Positions 15,795 through 19,603 of a stretch of DNA of 19,603 nucleotides are shown piece by piece; position 1 is the stretch's first letter; each line of letters opens with the position of its first letter. Position numbers and translations under genes: made by a program. The stretch covers positions 1 to 19,603 of the forward strand of contig JBFXDI010000076.1 of the NCBI GenBank assembly GCA_050181295.1. Direction: 5' to 3'. The notes under the pieces are model-generated. The model was not told where the DNA came from. It saw only the letters and a program-made list of their open reading frames with translations, and ran no database searches. This stretch comes from JBFXDI01 sp050181295. Its GTDB lineage: Bacteria > Pseudomonadota > Alphaproteobacteria > Rhizobiales > Aestuariivirgaceae.

Positions 15795-18644
15795 ATGCGT
15801 GATCCGAACGCATTTCCCGTTCCCGCAGCGGTGCTCTCGGGCATCGATCTGGTCGTGGCGCTGCCTGACGGATCGCGGCTGCGCCTGCCGCCGCACGAGG
15901 GGCTCGAAGCGCTGGCGCAACGCCCGCACCTTCTCTGCCACGCCGGGCATTTGATCGGGCGGCTGGGGCTCGCGGCCGGCGCGCGGAGGCCGGCGCAGCA
16001 GGCGAGCGAGGTCCGGCATCTTGACCTCGCGGAACTCTTCGCCTTCGCAGCACCCGCGGTTGTCGCGACGCCGACGCCCAGGGGGTTCATGCGAGCCCTG
16101 GGACTCGCTGCTCCCGAGGATGATCCCGCGGCCTTGCTCGCCGCCGCCACCCATCTTCTCGAGCGCTTCACCCTGCCGGGCTATCCGAACATCCGCGAGA
16201 CGGCGGAGATCGCAAGCTTCCTTGCCCGCACGCGCTGGCCCTGGGCCGCGCCGGTTCTGGAGGCGCTCCGCGCGGGGCACGGGCCCGTCGAGACGCCGGC
16301 CTTCCTCACCGGCCTCAATGTCTGGGACCGCATCCCCGAATGGGAGGAGGACGGACCGAGGCCGCCTGGCAGCCACGAGGCGGTGGAGCCTGAGGAGGCC
16401 CGCAGCTTCCTCGCTCGCCTCCTCGGACCGGAATCCGAGACGCGGACCGCGCAGCTCCTCTACAGCGCCGAGGCGGCGGAAGCCTTCGCGCCCCGCCAGA
16501 GCCAGCACGAGAACCACATCCTGCTCGCCGAAGCGGGCACCGGCCTCGGAAAGACGCTGGGCTATCTCTCGCCGGCCTGGCTCTGGGCGAACCGCAACCT
16601 CGCGCCCGTGTGGCTCTCGACCTACACCAAGAACCTGCAACGGCAGCTCGAGCAGGAGACGCACCGCCTGGTGCCCGATCCGGAGGAACGCCGCCGCAAG
16701 GTGGTGATCCGGAAGGGGCGGGAGAACTATGCCTGCCTCCTCAACATGCAGGAGGCCTTCGGACGTTTGTCCGGCTCAAACGCCACCGGCGCGCTGCTCG
16801 CAGCGCTCATCGCGCGCTGGGCGCGCTACTCCCGCGACGGGGACATGGTGGGTGGCGACTTCCCGACCTGGCTGCTCGGGCTTTTCGATCCGGGCGCCGC
16901 GGCGGGCGGCCAGACGCCGACCGGCCTCGGCCTGACCGACCGCCGGGGCGAGTGCATCTATTCGGCCTGCCCCCATTATCGCCGCTGCTTCATCGAGCGC
17001 GCCACGCGCGCCGCCCGCAAGGCCGACCTCGTGATCGCCAACCACGCGCTGGTGCTGCACCAGGCGGCGATCGACCATCTCATGGGAGAGCCCGGCGCCG
17101 AGGAAGCCCAGGACCGGACCGACGGCTTGAGGCGCATCGTCTTCGACGAGGGCCACCACCTGTTCGAGGCGGCGGACGCTGCGTTCTCAGGCCATCTCAC
17201 AGGACTCGAGGCTGCCGAGCTCCGCCGCTGGCTGCGCGGTCCCGAGACGCAGGCGCGGCGCGGGCGCGGGCTCTCCGACAGGCTCCTCAACCTCATGGAC
17301 GGCGACGAGGTCGCCACGAAGCATCTGCAGGCGATCCTTGCCGCCGCCTTTGCGCTTCCCGGTCCGGGCTGGCTCAGGCGCGTCGAGGCCGGGGCACCGG
17401 ACGGCGCAGCCGAAGCCTTCCTCGCGCGTGTGCGCGAGCAGGTGCTGGCACGGGTCGAGCCGTCCGCCGGCCAGTCGTTGGAGACCGACTGCAGGCCGCC
17501 CGTGCCGGGGCTCATCGAGGCGGCGGAGGCGCTCGCCAAAGCCCTCCGCGCGCTCACGCGGCCCATGTCGGCGCTGGCCCGCCACCTGCTGCGCCGCCTC
17601 GACAAGGACGCGGCCGAACTCCAGAGCGCCGAGCGGGCGCGCATCGAATCCCTGGCGCGCTCGCTGAAGCGCCGGGGCGAGCTCCAGGCGGGAGGCTGGC
17701 TCCAGATGCTCGAGCGCCTGGCGGAGGAACCGGATCCCATGCAGGTTGCGTGGTTCGCGGTCGACCAGCAGGGCGCGCGCGAGGTCGATGTCGGTCTTCA
17801 CAGCCACTGGATCGACCCGACGGTGCCTTTCGCCGCCGCCGTGCTGTCGCAGGCGGACGGCGTCGTCATCACCTCCGCGACGCTCAAGGACCGGCCGCCG
17901 GAGGCGCCGGACGACTGGCACAACGCGGAGATGCGCACGGGCGTGGTCCACTTGCCCTACCCCGTCCGACGCGCGAGCCACGAATCGCCCTTCGACTATC
18001 GGTCAAACAGCCGCGTGATCGTCGTCAACGACATCAACCGCAACGACCTGGACCAGATCGCTGCCGCCTATCGCGAGCTCTTCCTCGCAGCCGGAGGCGG
18101 GGCGCTCGGGCTCTTCACCGCCATCAGCCGTCTCAAGGCCGTACACGGCCGGCTGCTCCAGCCGCTCGCGCAGGCCGGCCTGCCGCTCTATGCCCAGCAT
18201 GTCGATCCGATCGACACCGGGACGCTCGTCGACATGTTCCGGGCCGAGGAGCATTCCTGCCTCCTCGGCACCGACGCGGTGCGCGACGGGGTGGACGTGC
18301 CGGGCCGCTCGCTCCGTCTCATCGTGCTCGACCGCGTGCCCTGGAACCAGCCCTCGATCCTCGACCGGGCGCGACGCCAGGCCTTCGGCAAGGGCCAGTG
18401 GCAGGACATGATGGTGCGGCTCAAGCTCCGCCAGGCCTTCGGGCGCCTCATCCGGCGCGCCGACGACCGAGGCGTCTTCGTGGTCCTCGACTCGCGTCTT
18501 GCGTCACGCTTCGCGACAGCCTTCCCGTCCGGCGTCGCCATCGAGAGGATGGGACTCGTGGACGGGCTCGACGCCGTCTCGGATTTTCTGAGCTTGCAGC
18601 CTTCCGGAGCGGGCGCGCCCGGGGTCAGCCCCTCCAGCCGTTGA
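15795..18644 (+). CDS. DinG/XPD-like ATP-dependent DNA helicase with iron-sulfur motif
   Basis: A 949-residue superfamily 2 helicase. Walker A is AEAGTGLGKT at 245-254 and the DEAH-type box is DEGHH at 451-455. Between them four cysteines, C314, C387, C392 and C398, form the expected iron-sulfur cluster site of the XPD/DinG family. C-terminal motifs include VITSATL, GTDAVRDGVDVPG and RQAFGRLIRRADDRG (motif VI). The first ~230 residues are outside the helicase core; the stretch HLDLAELFAFAAP...PTPRG resembles remnants of a DEDD exonuclease domain fused to some DinG proteins, but acidic catalytic residues are not evident. It probably unwinds DNA in repair or at R-loops. The ribosome site before the ATG is weak. 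The last 20 nt overlap the convergent YegP-type gene. Confidence 0.9.
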   Translation: MRDPNAFPVPAAVLSGIDLVVALPDGSRLRLPPHEGLEALAQRPHLLCHAGHLIGRLGLAAGARRPAQQASEVRHLDLAELFAFAAPAVVATPTPRGFMRALGLAAPEDDPAALLAAATHLLERFTLPGYPNIRETAEIASFLARTRWPWAAPVLEALRAGHGPVETPAFLTGLNVWDRIPEWEEDGPRPPGSHEAVEPEEARSFLARLLGPESETRTAQLLYSAEAAEAFAPRQSQHENHILLAEAGTGLGKTLGYLSPAWLWANRNLAPVWLSTYTKNLQRQLEQETHRLVPDPEERRRKVVIRKGRENYACLLNMQEAFGRLSGSNATGALLAALIARWARYSRDGDMVGGDFPTWLLGLFDPGAAAGGQTPTGLGLTDRRGECIYSACPHYRRCFIERATRAARKADLVIANHALVLHQAAIDHLMGEPGAEEAQDRTDGLRRIVFDEGHHLFEAADAAFSGHLTGLEAAELRRWLRGPETQARRGRGLSDRLLNLMDGDEVATKHLQAILAAAFALPGPGWLRRVEAGAPDGAAEAFLARVREQVLARVEPSAGQSLETDCRPPVPGLIEAAEALAKALRALTRPMSALARHLLRRLDKDAAELQSAERARIESLARSLKRRGELQAGGWLQMLERLAEEPDPMQVAWFAVDQQGAREVDVGLHSHWIDPTVPFAAAVLSQADGVVITSATLKDRPPEAPDDWHNAEMRTGVVHLPYPVRRASHESPFDYRSNSRVIVVNDINRNDLDQIAAAYRELFLAAGGGALGLFTAISRLKAVHGRLLQPLAQAGLPLYAQHVDPIDTGTLVDMFRAEEHSCLLGTDAVRDGVDVPGRSLRLIVLDRVPWNQPSILDRARRQAFGKGQWQDMMVRLKLRQAFGRLIRRADDRGVFVVLDSRLASRFATAFPSGVAIERMGLVDGLDAVSDFLSLQPSGAGAPGVSPSSR

Positions 18645-18930
18645 GGCGGGCGTTGTCCTCACAGTCGCGCTTGGCCCGGTAGCTTTCGGAGGAACGTCCG
18701 ACCTGCTTGCCGTTCGCCACGGAGAGCGCGCGCCAGCGGAACTCGCCGCGCTTGTCCTTGTAGAATTCCCACTTGTCCTTCGAGCCGTCGCGGACGGCAT
18801 TCGCCTCGGCATCGCGCCGCTGCACATAGCCCTCCGACGATGCTCCAACGATCTTGCCGTTGCCCGCCCTGCGGCGCCAACGCCACCCGCCCTTGCTGTC
18901 CTGGTAGAATTCCACGCCGTTCGCTTCCAT
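18625..18930 (-). CDS. YegP-type protein with two DUF1508 repeats
   Basis: A 101-residue protein made of two ~45-residue repeats (about 6-48 and 53-96). Each contains EFY-x-D, a W/F-RWR strand, NGK-x-VG, SSE-x-Y, and an R-D-x-(E)-x-N-A helix. This is the YegP/DUF1508 family, small beta-rich proteins without an established biochemical role. GAGGG lies about 11 nt before the ATG. A CGGGAC/GTCCCG dyad is found 31-48 nt upstream. The 3' end runs 20 nt into the end of the convergent helicase gene. Confidence 0.88.
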   Translation of the reverse strand: MEANGVEFYQDSKGGWRWRRRAGNGKIVGASSEGYVQRRDAEANAVRDGSKDKWEFYKDKRGEFRWRALSVANGKQVGRSSESYRAKRDCEDNARLNGWRG

Positions 18931-18960
18931 GGCTCGGCTTCCCTCAATTGCCTCGTCCAG

Positions 18961-18978
18961 CGGGACATTTTCGTCCCG
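18961..18978. promoter_or_regulatory. Dyad upstream of the YegP-type gene
   Basis: A perfect 6-bp inverted repeat, CGGGAC at 18961-18966 and GTCCCG at 18973-18978 with a 6-nt A/T-rich spacer, lies 31 nt upstream of the ATG. It may be an operator or a leader hairpin. Confidence 0.35.
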
Positions 18979-19065
18979 GGCGTGAGCATCTTCCTGCTTT
19001 CGGAGGTTGTCCAGAGCGATCGGGCGCCGCCAGGGAGGGCTATCGTCGCTGCGGAATCATGCCCG

Positions 19066-19097
19066 AAAAAAGGATGGCCGGCTCAGAGGCCGGCCAT
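19066..19097 (-). terminator. Intrinsic terminator of grpE
   Basis: A perfect 9-bp stem, ATGGCCGGC at 19074-19082 and GCCGGCCAT at 19089-19097 with a 6-nt loop, is followed on the minus strand by CC and six T residues (complement of 19066-19071). It begins 21 nt after the grpE stop. Confidence 0.88.
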
Positions 19098-19106
19098 GAC
19101 GTTTTG

Positions 19107-19116
19107 ATGACGTCAT
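19107..19116. repeat. 10-bp palindrome between grpE stop and terminator
   Basis: ATGACGTCAT is a perfect palindrome; its left half ATGACGT is repeated directly at 19096-19102, overlapping the terminator stem. It could be a protein site or may simply extend the terminator structure. Confidence 0.35.
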
Positions 19117-19118
19117 TC

Positions 19119-19603
19119 CTATCCCTTGGCCACGCCGACGAGCGCAGGCCGCAGGCAGCGCTCGCCGATGGCGTAGCCCGGCTGCACGACCTCCACCACC
19201 GTGCCGGCGGGCGCCTCGCCGCCCGGAACCTCGAACATGGCCTGATGGAAATGCGGGTCGAACTTCTCGCCCTTGGGATCGAGGCGCCGTATGCCGTGCC
19301 GCTGCAGCACGTTCAGGAGATCGCGCTCGGTCACCTCCAGCCCTTCGAAGAGGTTTCTCATCGTCTCGTCGGCCTCTGCGCGGACCTCGGGCGGAACGGC
19401 CGCAAGCGCGCGCGACAGGTTGTCGGGCACGCTCAGAAGGTCGCGGGCGAAGTTGGTGGCGGCATAGAGGGTCGCTTCCGCCTTCTCCCGCTCGGAGCGC
19501 TTGCGGAAGTTGTCGGCCTCGGCAGCGGCCCGCAGCAGCCTGTCCTTGAGCTCGGCGTTTTCGGCCCTGAGCTTCTCCAGCTCCGAGTCTTCGGCTCCTT
19601 CCG
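19119..19603 (-). CDS. grpE: Nucleotide exchange factor GrpE (5' end outside the window)
   Basis: The visible 160 residues are the C-terminal part of GrpE, the DnaK cochaperone that swaps ADP for ATP. Reading continues in frame to the window edge, so the true start lies beyond 19603; a GTG at 19430 is internal. The visible part starts in the coiled-coil helix (ELEKLRAENAELKDRLLRAA), continues with AEADNFRKRSEREK, then VPDNLSRAL, and ends with the conserved beta-domain FDPHFHQAMFEVP and VVEVVQPGYAIGERCLRPALV. A strong intrinsic terminator follows. In Alphaproteobacteria grpE is commonly heat-shock controlled and next to hrcA; that side is not visible. Confidence 0.97.
   Translation of the reverse strand, partial: EGAEDSELEKLRAENAELKDRLLRAAAEADNFRKRSEREKAEATLYAATNFARDLLSVPDNLSRALAAVPPEVRAEADETMRNLFEGLEVTERDLLNVLQRHGIRRLDPKGEKFDPHFHQAMFEVPGGEAPAGTVVEVVQPGYAIGERCLRPALVGVAKG

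Noticed and set aside
19119..19430. GrpE as a short complete 103-residue gene starting at a GTG
   Set aside because: The frame stays open to the window edge and encodes the GrpE coiled coil and linker, so the GTG is internal.

Overview
The window is a GC-rich, gene-dense chromosomal segment from an alphaproteobacterium, most likely order Hyphomicrobiales (Rhizobiales). The signs are the mutM / enoyl-CoA hydratase / rpsT gene order, a RegB/RegA redox two-component system next to a SenC/SCO1 gene, an intracellular PHB depolymerase of rhizobial type, and an interspersed dyad repeat typical of this order. Genus cannot be decided from the sequence. No rRNA, tRNA, CRISPR array, insertion sequence or phage gene is seen.

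Layout. (1) 1-126: two C-rich/G-rich dyads and a strong candidate G-quadruplex directly ahead of the first ribosome binding site. (2) 127-3312: a tightly overlapping four-gene operon. It encodes an enolase-superfamily enzyme, two tandem cupins that both carry the complete metal and catalytic residue set of DddQ-type DMSP lyases, and an M55 D-aminopeptidase (DppA type). This is the most unusual part of the window. (3) 3321-5479: housekeeping block mutM, enoyl-CoA hydratase, rpsT; dnaA, the frequent next neighbour in this group, is absent. (4) 5516-6154: LysE/RhtB exporter. (5) 6157-9037: regA and regB on the minus strand, with senC divergent from regB, so the redox sensor, its regulator and a copper chaperone for cytochrome oxidase lie together. 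(6) 9226-11277: PHB depolymerase and a convergent TauE/SafE permease. (7) 11387-15529, minus strand: peptide/nickel-family ABC importer with two permeases and a fused double ATPase, but no substrate-binding protein. (8) 15795-18644: DinG/XPD-like iron-sulfur helicase, overlapping tail to tail with a YegP-type protein. (9) 19119-19603: 3' part of grpE with a clear intrinsic terminator; its 5' end lies beyond the window.

How it fits together. Operon 2 looks catabolic: an enolase-superfamily dehydratase or racemase, two metal-dependent cupins of lyase type and a D-aminopeptidase, translated as a coupled unit. The ABC importer further along could feed it peptides or a related small molecule, but that link is inference. 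RegB/RegA/SenC and PhaZ belong to redox and carbon-reserve physiology. The rest is housekeeping.
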